From Lichenostomus cassidix (lineage: Eukaryota; Chordata; Aves; Passeriformes; Meliphagidae): a DNA stretch of 64,000 nucleotides. Position numbers and translations under genes: made by a program. The notes beneath the pieces were generated by a model. That model saw only the letters and a list, made by a program, of their open reading frames with translations, was not told the origin of the DNA and searched no databases. Location of the stretch: assembly GCA_008360975.2 (NCBI GenBank), contig CM039182.1:147006656-147070655 (forward strand), given 5' to 3'. Shown piece after piece: positions 38,025 through 48,738 of this stretch. The number at the start of each line of letters is the position of its first letter. The first letter of the stretch is position 1.

Positions 38025-38121
38025 CCTCTGTCACTGGTTGTTCGGGGCTTGCCGCCTCTGGATCTCCAGACCCTTTGCCTGCCCCCGTCTCTCCATCCCT
38101 GGACCTTCACCCCATGGACCT

Positions 38122-38127
38122 AATAAA
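38122..38127 (+). terminator. LTR polyadenylation signal
   Basis: AATAAA inside the LTR, downstream of the TATA element. It fixes the LTR orientation as + and could end any read-through transcript. Confidence 0.65.
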
Positions 38128-38225
38128 TCACTGGAGAACTGCAGACTGCTTGCCATGCATTCTTTCGCTGCCTGCGCTCCTCTGCCTCTTGCCCCATTCC
38201 ACCGGGCCGCACGGCGTCTACAACA

Positions 38226-38655
38226 CCTGTCTTATCACTGGTTACCTGGGAAAAGGGATCAACCTCCACCTTGCTACAAACTCGGCAGGGAATTCTAGAG
38301 AGCAATCAGATCTCCCCTGAGCCTCCTTTTCTCCAGGCTAAACATCCCCAGCTGTTCCCTATAGGACTGATTTTCCACCCCTTCCCCAGCTCTGTTCCCT
38401 TCTCCAGACACAGTGCAGCCTCTCAGTGTTTCTCTTGCAGTGAATTAAGGGGCTCAGAACTGGACACAGCATTGAGGTGTGGCCTCCCCAGTGCCCAGCA
38501 CAGAGGGACAATCACTGCCCTGCTCCTGCTGGCCACACTATTGCTGACACAGAAGATCAGGAGGCCACCAGCCTGCTTGCCCACCTGGGCACGCATTGAC
38601 TCATGTTTGGCCACTCTCAACCAGCACCCCCAGGGCCTTTTTCTCATCTGTGCCA
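38226..38655 (-). mobile_element. CR1 LINE, right of LTR insertion
   Basis: Continuation of the CR1 at 37420-37660. It shows TTATCACTGGTTACCTGGG, TCCCCTGAGCCTCCTTTTCT, CCAGGCTAAACATCCCCAG, TGTGGCCTCCCCAGTGCCC and TGGCCACACTATTGCTGAC in order, ending near CCCCCAGGGCCTTTTTCTC. On the minus strand the open stretch 38423-38656 still reads as the tail of CR1 ORF2 (SRSRAVIVPLCWALGRPHL). It lacks the catalytic core. Confidence 0.95.
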
Positions 38656-38963
38656 TCTGATGGATACACTCTGTACCAATCTCTCAGTGACTCATGCTCC
38701 CAAAGAGTTGGCTTCCATAGCTAGAGTGATTTTACATCTGATTCTCCTCAAAATGCTCATCAAGGGCAGCAGCAGTGCAGAACCTGAAGGCAGCTCTCCC
38801 CTGCTGCGGGGGAGGGCTGCCCTAGAACCAGAACACGCAGGATGGTCATTCCATGGCCACGAGCTGTGGGGCTGGTCAGACGCGGTTCTTGTAGAAGCGT
38901 TGCAGGTTTAGAAAGGCAGCTGTTTGGTTCCTGGTCTCCATGGTGTTTTTATTGAGGAAAACA

Positions 38964-38992
38964 GGGGAGGAGTGGGGAGACTGGGGAGGGGG
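38964..38992 (+). other. G-quadruplex motif 1
   Basis: Four G-tracts of 4, 4, 4 and 5 with loops AGGAGT, AGACT and A satisfy the strict quadruplex rule on the + strand (the antisense strand of the surrounding LTR). It lies just beyond the LTR polyadenylation signal on the U3/R side. Confidence 0.8.
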
Positions 38993-39115
38993 AAGGGAAG
39001 GCGAGGGAGGGTACAGGTTCCATATGAGTCCAGAACCAAAGAGGCCCGTTCCGGATCTGGCTGGGGATTTTATCTCTAGGGATGGGAGGCGGTCCTGACT
39101 CACATCCAGTCAGAA

Positions 39116-39139
39116 GGGGTCAGGGGGGCGGGGTCAGGG
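39116..39139 (+). other. G-quadruplex motif 2
   Basis: G-tracts of 4, 6, 4 and 3 with loops TCA, C and TCA, a compact strict quadruplex motif near the U3 end of the same LTR. Confidence 0.8.
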
Positions 39140-39163
39140 ACAGGAAGGACACACGTTACAACA

Positions 39164-42100
39164 AAGGGCTGCATGTGGATGTAAGTTTTACATGACCTTA
39201 TTTAATCGACTCTAGCCTAAATGTGAACGTTACCTGATTCATTTTGCCCTTTAGTTTATCTTTTACAAAGGTATTCACAGCTCTCTAAGCAGTGTAGCAA
39301 GGCACTGGGAGGTACAATTGGCACATGAAACACGGATATTTAGAGCAGTGTGACTCTGACTAACTTGTATCCTGCTATTTTGTTTCTTTTTTAAACCTCT
39401 GTTCTTCATTTGTGAGAAAGAGTCAGCAGACAGAAGTTGCTGATATTTTTGCAGGTGGCTGGAAAGTCTCCATGAATATTGCTTTCTCTCTCTTTTTCTT
39501 AGAAATTCTTCTTTAAGAATGAAAGGCAAATTCTGTGACAGAAGGCAGCCCTTCACACAGACATTTTTATTTTCTATGGATGAGTAAATCTGTATTTTAA
39601 CTAATTTGTGCCCCAGGTGTAAGTGAAGAAACTTGGCTCAAGAAAACTCTATACTCATGTGGCTATATCTTCTTAAGTGCTAGAGCTCTGCTTCAAATGA
39701 ACGTAGGCTTTTCACCTTCTCTGGAGATGTCCTCCTCAGTGCTTTGTGTGGTTATTTGGGACTGAGCCATTTCATTTACTTCTGTTGACACTGCTCTGCT
39801 TTGCATAGCTGAATTAAGACCTAATGAGCAAGAGAAAATGGGAATTTCTCCATAATAGAGTAGTTTGGGCATTCACCTGGGATGCTGGACACTGTCTCCT
39901 AATTCCTGCTCCAATGAATAATTAATTATTTATGTTAAAATGGACCAGCTTCAATATGTGTAAATGAGAGAGTCACATCTTCATTACTGGAGAGGCTGAA
40001 GTAGCTGCTGGTGAAGGTTGTAAAGAAAATGCAAGCGAGGCACATTCAGAGCAGTTTGCCAGGAATCTGCAATAATCTGCCAGCTGTAGTTTGGCTGGAT
40101 CTTCCTTTTATGCTTTTGTTTTGGACTTCAGTCCAAGAACTGTAACAACTACAGCAGGAGGACAACAGCCCAACTCTAGATAAGTCCCTAATGGCACAAG
40201 ATTTTTTTTTCTTCCTTTAATGAATATTCACTCCATGCTTTACTCTTTCTCATTTGCTTTTCTTTTAATGCTACTGTTTTTCTATGTATTTTGAAAGATT
40301 ATTGTACAAGGACAGAATTAAGATTACTTTTTTCTATTTCTGTATATGCAATTGTAAACTTCCTTTGATATAAACAGCCTCTCCTTCTACTTTGTTTTTA
40401 TTATTGTCCCTTTCAAGACACATTTTCAGACATCTTTCCTGCTTCAGGGTCCTCCCTCCCCGTCCTCACCCCATGGCTTCTCTTCCACAGCTCTTGATTA
40501 GTGTCCCATCAGTGTTTGTTCTCCTTTTCCTTTGTGAAAACTGTTTTATTCTTGACTCACATTTCACACTGTCCTAGCTCCTGGGCACATCCTTGCTAAC
40601 AGCTTTAAATCAGTCTGGTCGTTAATGATGACTAGTTCAACAAAATAGGTCACAACACTCCTTAGATCTCTCTTTGGACACCCAGTCTTCTTTGAAGTTG
40701 GAAAATATTATTCTTTCTATATTTTCTTCCTGCCTAAAATGCTGTAACATTGTGAACAGGTACCCCAGCTTTCCCAGACAGCCAGCTTGGGCTCCACATC
40801 CTCACCAGAACAAGCTGCACATCCTTCCTCTCTCTGCATTTCTCTCTTCTATGATTCTGTGAAAATTACTGTCAACTGATAAGATATACTTTGCTCTATT
40901 TCTTTTCAGACTCCTTTCTCATCTGACTGCAAAGCCCGCAGGACTGTCCAAGCACTTTCTAAAAGCTTTCTGTAGCATCCTCTTTCCCACTCCTGCCATT
41001 TTCTCTCCCCCTATGCACTGGAAATGACAATAAAACCAAATGGAAACTCACAGCTCTGTTGGTTTTTGAGAGTCGAATGTTTGCAGAAGACCAGATGAGG
41101 CTCTTTCTGCAGTCTGGTTCCCCATTCAAATTCAGGATTGTCTCTCTTTCCATGGCACTGAGCCGCTCTGCAGATGCTGCCGTTTATTCCTTATCTCCTT
41201 TGTGACTTTGGCATTCACATCCCATGTTCTGGCACTTCTGTGCCCCTTATTCATGCAGCATTCTCATTTATATGAGCTAAAAGTTCTATTTCTTTCCTGT
41301 ACCTGAAAAATACTTGCTTCCCTTGGCCCCATTTTTTTTTAATCAATGTTAAAAGTCTCTCTTGAAATTCTCAAGATTTTTGTTTGTGTTTTTTAGCTTT
41401 AAGATTTTTCTTTAATTATTTTATTGATGGACATGCTTATCAATCCTTTTAATGCTTTTCATGTCTCTAATGCCATTTTTTCAAAGTTCACCAGAAAAAT
41501 ACGGAAAAAAAAAACCAGAAAATATAAACCCTCATTTATTTTCATCTTCCCTTATATTTTTATGGCATTTGGCTGCTTCAAGGAAATTTATTTCTTACCT
41601 TTTTTTTTTTTTCTATATCCCAAAGAATAAAATGCATAGAGGGGACTGCAGCCCCACAGTCCATGCTCTGCACCCCAATCTGTCACTGTGGTCATGTAAA
41701 GATTGGTAGGAAGGATGGATGAGAGCAGTAATCTCAGCATGGAGACACAGAGTCTCCATTAAAACAGGACCTAGTCATGCATTCCTCTTCTCCCCAGATG
41801 AAGACAATTTGGTCAACATTGATCCACTCTGTATTTGAACAGGTTCTCTAGAAGATAAAAGGTATGGAGCTCACAGGACATCCTCTCAGGACTGAGAGTG
41901 ATTTCAAAATTACAGGACAATTTCAAAAATTGTCAACTTTTGAAAAGTTTTTTGACTAGTTATTTCCCTTTTTGATCTTGCTGTTTGCTCAATTCCCTGT
42001 GGATCTGGCTGAGGATGCAAGGACGGTCCAGAGCAACCCAAACACCCTACACACAAGTATATGGGGCTGTATGTACCTTCTTGCCTCAGCCCTTACCTCA

Positions 42101-42663
42101 TGACATCTGGCAAAAACAAAACCTCTCCTCAAGCATATCCTGACATGCTGAATGCACCACCATGGCTCTGTTTTTATAATGAGTCCTTGCTCTTCTCCTC
42201 CACAGAGCACAGGATGGAGTTAATACCAGGAACTTTGACATTTCCTGCTGGTGTGGATATCTTGTTCCATGCACACGTTATTTTTTTGGTGTTATCAATA
42301 GACAGTATAAACTCAGAGAGTTTTGCATGGTTGTGCTGTAGGTCAGAAATCAGATCTTGGAAAAAAATCTCTTGTTTTTCTTCCTTCTAAGTCAGTTTTT
42401 CTCACTGTCTGTCCTAAGGGAAAAGATATTTAAACTTCACAGGGCTGGCAGTCAAGCCTGATGTGCACCTCACATGTCAGATGTTATATTCTAATGCTAA
42501 CACCCTCTTTTTTAATTTTCTTTGTATATAGGTGTTCATGTCCACACTCCCCATCCCTACACATACCCATGACAGTAAAACATCCAGAGCTCTACAAAAC
42601 CAAGCACTGAAAAATAAGCAAACATCAGAAGTGAAGGTTACTATGCAACCATAATTTCACACA
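39164..42663. other. Unique AT-rich sequence, no gene seen
   Basis: No repeat family or exon recognised. It includes a T13 run at 41600-41612 and other poly-A/T runs near 40202, 41331 and 41504. Confidence 0.5.
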
Positions 42664-42915
42664 AAATCACAGAGATTAGTTGAATTTGGAAGGGGAAAAA
42701 GCCTCTGGAGATCATTTTGTCCAATGAATCTGCTCAGAGTAGGGAGAGGTAAGCAGGTCACTCCAGGACATGTCCATTTGGGGGTTGAATATCTGAATCT
42801 CAACAACCTCTTTGGGCAAACTGTTCCTGTACTCAACCACCCTCATAGTAAAAGGTTTCATTCTTCTTTCCAGTTCAGTTGTTTTCCTCCTGTCCTCATC
42901 TAATTGCTTCTAACT
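42664..42915 (-). mobile_element. CR1 LINE 3' fragment, diverged
   Basis: Reverse CR1 tail. AATCACAGAGATTAGTTGAA, AGATCATTTTGTCCAATGAA, TTGAATATCTGAATCTCAAC and CAACCACCCTCATAGTAAAA keep the CR1 block order, ending near TTTTCCTCCTGTCCTCATCT. It is noticeably more diverged than the 34.8-kb copy. Confidence 0.85.
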
Positions 42916-43540
42916 CCTTGAATTCTGTGGTTTTTTTACAATTTTTTCCTATACTAAGCTATTTAGTTATTAGTGGTTTTGCCAACCTTCACAGCCACCT
43001 TGCAGTTATTTCCTAAGTGTCATTAATGACACCATCAACATTGCCTGTCATATATGCAGACCGTGGAGCAGATTAATAATGCTATCAAAACATTTTTGTT
43101 GAAAAAAAATCAATTAAGTTACCTTAATTCACTAAAAATTAATTAAAAACTTGGGTGCTCATCGCCCAAAGCAAGTTAGCATGAAATTCAATTTATGCTC
43201 ATCTGCTTAAGCCTGGCAGAGTGTAAGACAGTGCCTGAAAATTCTAATAAAGTCTGCTGGTGCTGGTGCCTCCCATTGTTTGCATTGTTATTTTTTGTGT
43301 CCCAGCAGTATCTGAAGGATCCAGTGATACCCCATATTAATATGCATGTTGAGCACTTTCTGCAACATTAAAACACCTGAGTGTTGCTTTTCTTGTTATA
43401 TCTGTGCTGAATTCTTGAAAACTTTTGCATCTGCTCTGGAGGTCCCTCCAGGACACACCTTTCTTCAGGTCCCACACAACTAGCAGATGTCCAGGAGTTT
43501 GTGTCCTTCATCTCAGAAAAGCTTTTTCTATCTTTGTCTG
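42916..43540. other. Unique AT-rich sequence, no gene seen
   Basis: No repeat or exon recognised. The last five bases, GTCTG, are the left copy of the target duplication of the adjoining LTR. Confidence 0.5.
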
Positions 43541-44007
43541 TGTCCTAGGTTGCAATATAGATGTATTTAAGTATTCTATTACCACCAGCTGTGGGCCGTT
43601 AGCTGCTATCACCTGCTAATGACCCACCCCAGATGACAGACAATGGGCCACCAGAGAGCCACCGTGTGACTCATGGACTTATCTCATCCCATTGTGGGAT
43701 GCTCTGCCCAGGAAGGAGGGGCCAGGTGTTCCCACCTGGATATAACCTGGCCTTGGAACTGCCTGAGCTAGCCCTGTCTACTGGGTTCCCAGAGGACAAG
43801 AGCTACCACTGCATCTTCAGCTGGAGACTAGACCTTCACAGGATCACCGCTTCAACTGGACTACTTCAGCTGGACTGCTACTACCACCCTAACAGGGTGT
43901 TAGGTTGTATCTGACCTTGTCAGTGCTTTTTCCTTGTATTATTTCACTTATTTTTACTTTCAGTGTTAACTTGTGATCTCCCACTGGTTTGTTTTCAAAC
44001 CAAGACA
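43541..44007 (+). mobile_element. Solo LTR (ERVL-like) with perfect 5-bp duplication
   Basis: A complete solo LTR of 467 bp, starting TGTCCTAGGTTGC and ending TTTTCAAACCAAGACA, so the TG...CA termini are intact. It is flanked by GTCTG on both sides (43536-43540 and 44008-44012). Internal blocks CACCTGCTAATGACCCACC, GACTTATCTCATCCCATTG and TATAACCTGGCCTTGGAAC match a songbird LTR family known to me. The TATAAC at 43741 is in the promoter position. No AATAAA is seen, so the polyadenylation part seems altered or deleted. The 5-bp duplication fits ERVL-class integration. Confidence 0.9.
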
Positions 44008-44662
44008 GTCTGCTAAAGCCTCAGCTCCACAGTTGTGTTCAAGATGCTATTGTTGAAGTTTTCCTTCTGCTTTGTAACTAAATATGTCACCTCTTTCCCT
44101 CCCTCCTCAGTAAGACAGGCCTTGAGAGGATCTCTTCACTCTCCAGATCCGCAAACCTCTTGCAGAACAATACACACATCATTTAATCTGTTCTGGGTTT
44201 TGAATTTTTGGGTTCTCTCTTTTGAAACAAGTTACTTCTCCTTTCCATACAACCCACATTCATCCCCAGTTTATTCAATTCCCTGAACATTTTGCAATGT
44301 ATGTTTCTTGCATCATTAGAGAAGTTTGACACTGTATCAATGCAACCACTGCTGAAATCCAGAAGAAGGAAATAGACTGTTTCTTTTATCAAGAAGGCAA
44401 CCAGCAGCGTTTGACATGCCTTAGGTGCTGGTAAAGCCATTTGGCACTCATATTTTCCCCTGACATCCTGATCTAATTATTCTTTTCTTTGAATTTTAGA
44501 GTGCAATTAATCGGGTAAAAAGTTATTCTTCCATTAGCACTTTCCTATTCCATTCATCAAAGCACCTAAGTACAAGCCCATGTAACATGTTTAAAATTTC
44601 CAGAAATGAAAGAAAGCAAAGATTTCAAGATCAAGAGACTGATATTTAGCTGATACTGAGAG

Positions 44663-44708
44663 CATAAATGGATGAATGAAAAGATGAATAAATGCATGAG
44701 TAAATGAC
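44663..44708. repeat. Degenerate (ATGA/ATAA)n microsatellite
   Basis: About 11 units of a decayed tetranucleotide (ATAAATGGATGAATGAAAAG and following). Confidence 0.8.
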
Positions 44709-45632
44709 TACAGTAAGATGTTTAGGTAAAGTGCTGAGAGAAATTACTTAACATTGAACTCATTAATTCTCTGCCTAACCAGCTCCTGCTATACAGGGTG
44801 ACCAATTACAGTTATTTTCCAGTTCTTAATAGATGATTAATTACATTTTAGTCTGGCTATGAAGCTATTATACCATTATAGACTCCCTGGTATAACACAG
44901 TCATGCTATTTAACTGGCAAATGCAGCCTGAGGCTACAATTTCTAGTTGTGTTAGGTCTGGTAGACCTAAAATGTTATTGAAAAATAAGGTCATAGAGTA
45001 AATAAAACACTGAAGAGCAGAAGACAGCATAACACTTTTCATTCTGATAGTTCTATTCCAGAAATTCCATGGCATGACAAATGATTTGAATAGGTGTGTC
45101 ATATAAAGACTTACACATCACCCTTTTAACTTTCATTATTCGAAATTACTCTTTTTATGAAACTTTCCAGACCTGGAGGAGCAAAGACCCCCATCAAGCA
45201 TTACTGGGGCCAGATGGGAGGTGCTGCAGTTAGTCATTCTCAAAATGTATTAAGAACAAAAACACGACAGCTCTAATTATTATAGATGGATCATTAAATC
45301 CCCTTCAATTGCAATGTGAAATACAATCTCTGAATAGCAAGCATCTCCTGGAAAAAAAATCTTTTCTCTGAAGTTAAAAAGAAAAGATCCATTCTGATCT
45401 GAGTGTGAGAATGTGATAGGAGGTGAAGTGCATTTTCCTAGTGAATGCCAGCGTTATTAAGACATTAATAGCTGTTAATGGGGGGAGGTCTGGGATGAGA
45501 GAAGTAATATTTATAGAAAAAGTAATCTGCAAAAAGGAAGGACAGCCTTGGATTGTCGTATTTCAGAGGCAGATTTTACAGCATTAAAGCTCTTGTGAGC
45601 AAGGATGAACAAGGTGACCTTAGAGAAATATC

Positions 45633-45655
45633 CAGTGACTTTCTGAAAGTCACTG
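45633..45655. repeat. Perfect inverted repeat, 11-bp arms
   Basis: CAGTGACTTTC and GAAAGTCACTG separated by one T form a perfect 23-bp near-palindrome. It is the first of three consecutive inverted repeats. Confidence 0.95.
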
Positions 45656-45660
45656 CTTGG

Positions 45661-45676
45661 AGAGAAGGACTTCTCT
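45661..45676. repeat. Inverted repeat, 7-bp arms
   Basis: AGAGAAG and CTTCTCT with a GA spacer, five bases after the 23-bp palindrome. Confidence 0.9.
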
Positions 45677-45678
45677 TA

Positions 45679-45696
45679 CAGCTCTCAGGGGAGCTG
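45679..45696. repeat. Inverted repeat, 6-bp arms
   Basis: CAGCTC and GAGCTG around a 6-base loop (TCAGGG), two bases after the second hairpin. Confidence 0.9.
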
Positions 45697-48679
45697 GTGG
45701 AAGTTCCTTCCCCAAGCACACTTGAGAAGACACGACTGTTTGGGTAAACACCAACCCTTTCAAACAACAAAGGAAAAGCAGCACAAAAGGAAAAGAGCCC
45801 AGAGGGAGGAAATGGAGATGCAGAAAGCAGCGATGATTCCCGAAATGCTATAATAGACCTTTTATTTCAGCTATTCTCTTCCAAACTTCAAGCACTACAC
45901 TGAGACACATTGCACAAGGGGAAGGCAGAGAATGTCTAGTGGAAGTGACAGCAAATGCCAGAGCTCCTGCTTTAGTGCAACTCACACAACACACCCACAC
46001 TTAATGTGGACTGAGGAAGCAGTTATACAAGGGTTCACATGAACTAAGAAAACACAGCAGCATTAAATAGGTTTTTCTGTAATAGGGAATGAGTCCAAAA
46101 TCTAGACTTCCTGATCTGTAACAGCAAGGTAAAAGAAATGATCAAATTAGAGCATAGACATCAGTGAGAGGTAAAACCAATGTTGTCACAAACAATTTTG
46201 AATGCAAGCAGTGGTGGCAAAAAGCCATTTTCATACATGATTTAAATTCATGTTAAACAACTTTCCTGTATTATTCTCACATAAATGAGAGGCTACTTCT
46301 TTTATGGATGTCTCTCTTCTGGGCTTTTTAACTCCCTCAACTGGGACAGAATAGGAAAAGAAGGGCTTTAGATAATTAATTCAGAGTGACAGACATGGTG
46401 AAATGTTCTCTAAACCTCTAAGTGCAGTTCTTTTGCAGGAATAACTACCAGTTCCTAGTTCTGTTTATATATACACCCTTATAGTGACTGAATGCCTGTG
46501 GTGAGTGGTGGCCAAAGCAAGGAGGAGCTTTGCAATGCTCATTTGACACTGGTATAAAATAACCTGTGACACACACAGCCCTCATGCCCAGTTCTGCCTC
46601 CCTGAGAAAAGATAAAGTCCTTTACCACTGGCCTTGGACTGATCAGAAAATGCACAAGTGGGACTTGTCACCAAAACCAGTGGTTGAATCATGCCTTGCT
46701 TGTCTTGTCTCCCATGTGAGAAAGTATCAAGCATGATTAGTCTCAGAATGTGTCTTCGAGGAACTCTGTTAATAACACCAACTGGTTCTGATAATCCATT
46801 GTCATTGCAACCAGTTAATTCTCTGTAAGCTCTGTGAATACTACAGCCGTGTCAATTTGTCCAGTTATAGTACCAATTTACATTTTAAAACTTTAGGAAA
46901 TGCTCTGTACTGTTGATGCCCAGTTTTCACATAAGAAAATTACTGGGTAACTTGACTCAATCCTAACCTCAAATTCAGATTGCTTTTTCACCATTTCTCC
47001 CCTTTATTCACCCTCCATTCACCCATTCCTTTGAAAGCTATTTAGAACTTGAGATTAGACCATGCTCCTCTTATCTTTCCCTCTTTTATTGCTGCTCTTC
47101 AGACACTTAATTCAAGAAGAAGCGTGTTGCAAAAACACAGGACAAATGTGAGTGCGAGACGTGAAATCTGTATTTCTTATTGTAAGAGAGCTTATAAAGA
47201 AGGTAGGAAATTCAGTCACTCAAATGACTACCAGGTACAGTGCACAGAAGAGGAACAAAATCATGTGGACTGGAAGAAATAGTATGGAGGCTTTGACATT
47301 TTCTGTCTGATTTCTCAAGAAAGCAAGGCTAAAGCCATTGTGCTGTGGAAGTGAACGCAAGCACAAATCTGTGTCTCAATCTGTCTAGAAAGCCTTTGAA
47401 TGAGACCCTACCAGATATTGCAATCTGGCCTCACTCTGTCTGAAAATTAAGGAATCCACTTCTGCTCACTAATCCAGATGAAAACAGTCTTTGTTGTTCA
47501 GCTGCTCATGAAACTAGTTATTCTGAGATGTAATGAAGTTGCAGTGCCATCACGTTGCTGGGAGTGAGGTCATGCTGGAAGAAGCACTGAAACACCCCAT
47601 TTAAGTGGAGAATCCTGTTCTTCAGCTAAGTCTAAATTTATTCCTGATTGTCTTTGAGCTATGAGTTCATACCTCCATGCTGTGAAGGACATCAGAAAAA
47701 GTCAGGCTGCCAATTATTTCCAAGTGAATAATTTATTCAACAAATTTAGATACGTCCCTTTTGTGAATTGTTCCCTGTGAGTACAGAAGAACTCAATTTT
47801 AATTCGTTATGTTAAAGATTCTGCTGCATAACTTCTGCAAATAGTTTCTGACATGAGAAATGAGGACATTCTTTCAACAGTCCAGTAATCACAGTGACCA
47901 GGATTATCTCATGATCACCAGGTAACATTCCTCCTGTCTTTGTTGTATCCTTTGCTTGTTTTATTCCAAGACTGCAAAAAGCAGAAACCTTCTCTTGTTT
48001 TAACTTCATGCATGATTTAACACAATGGAGTTGAGCACTCTACTTCTCACTGTAATATGAATAATAATTCAGGGTATGATCTCTTTTGTCAACACACATC
48101 AATCTCAGCTATTATACAGCTCCTCTAAGACGGGAGGCAAAGCACCTCACAGTATCCTAATAACATCCATTAGACACAGGAATTCTAAAAAAACCCACTT
48201 ATTGCTGTGGAAGAAAGGGCCATGTATAAAATTATTACTTCAGGCATCAACTGTAATGCTTAATAAAAGCAGAATGTTTTCAACCATCTCAGTTAGGTAA
48301 TAATCAAGTCAGTGCAGGTCAACAGAGAGGATGAAACATCTCAGAAGGGGAGTTCAGAGTTAGCTACAGCAATCATGTCTCTTCAATGAGGCTTTTGAGA
48401 CATTTCATGCAGTTGGTGTATCATTCCCCACCCAGATGAGTTTTCAGAACTGTTCATTCCTCATGAAAAATAGTCCTCTCCCTTCCTCTCTGCCCCAATC
48501 CACAGAGTTAAGAGGGGCGACGTGGGGGAAAAGAAATAAACCGAAAAACCATCACAGGAAACCTCATAGTGAACCTCATAGAATAAAGGCGGAAATGCAA
48601 TAAGAAGCTTCATTGTCCTGTATGCATTCTTGTGTATTTCACTGCATTAGCAGGCATGCTGGGTAAGGGATAATATTTG

Positions 48680-48738
48680 TAGTTGGACTAGATCATTGTA
48701 AGTCCCTTAGTTACAAGTGAAATAGTCTATTCTATTCT
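48680..48738 (+). mobile_element. CR1 LINE terminal fragment
   Basis: TAGTTGGACTAGATCATTGT, AAGTCCCTTAGTTAC and an (ATTCT)n-like end (TCTATTCTATTCTG, 48726-48739) follow the order of the last 60 bp of CR1. Confidence 0.7.

Larger units (their letters stand above)
37661..38225 (+). mobile_element. Solo LTR nested in a CR1
   Basis: A GC-rich LTR of about 565 bp in sense orientation. It has a TATA element (ATATAAG, 38018-38024) and a polyadenylation signal AATAAA at 38122-38127, about 100 bp apart. It ends in CTACAACA. It interrupts a minus-strand CR1. The left border is uncertain. A start at 37661 (TGTCC) gives an imperfect 5-bp duplication (CCTCT at 37656-37660 against CCTGT at 38226-38230). 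A start near 37680 (GTTACAG) would better match the CTACAACA terminus but gives a poorer duplication. No internal retroviral sequence is present, so it is a solo LTR left by recombination. ERV class is not assigned. Confidence 0.8.
38768..39163 (-). mobile_element. Solo LTR with 6-bp duplication
   Basis: A GC-rich LTR on the minus strand. Read in reverse it starts TGTTGTAACGTG and has an A/T-rich TATA-like patch (reverse of TTTTATCTCTA, 39068-39078). It has an AATAAAAA polyadenylation signal (reverse of TTTTTATT near 38946-38953). AAGGGC occurs directly on both sides (38762-38767 and 39164-39169), a perfect 6-bp duplication, the length typical of ERVK-class integrations. The 38768 end reads AG instead of the expected TG, so that border rests on the duplication. 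No internal region remains. Confidence 0.6.
44008..48679. other. Unique sequence with a hairpin cluster
   Basis: No transposon or exon recognised. It holds the degenerate ATGA-type repeat at 44663-44708 and three adjacent hairpins at 45633-45696, listed separately. Frames are below 86 codons. Confidence 0.5.

Noticed and set aside
37788..38320. Overlapping + strand frames of 81-138 codons
   Set aside because: They fall mostly in the nested LTR and its CR1 border; their length reflects GC-rich LTR composition, not coding.
43633..43914. Open frame of 93 codons, +
   Set aside because: It lies wholly inside the solo LTR at 43541-44007, which is regulatory DNA and not protein-coding.
45553..45747. 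64-codon frame over the hairpin cluster
   Set aside because: Short, no domain, and an antisense frame of the same length overlaps it; inverted repeats tend to keep both strands open together.
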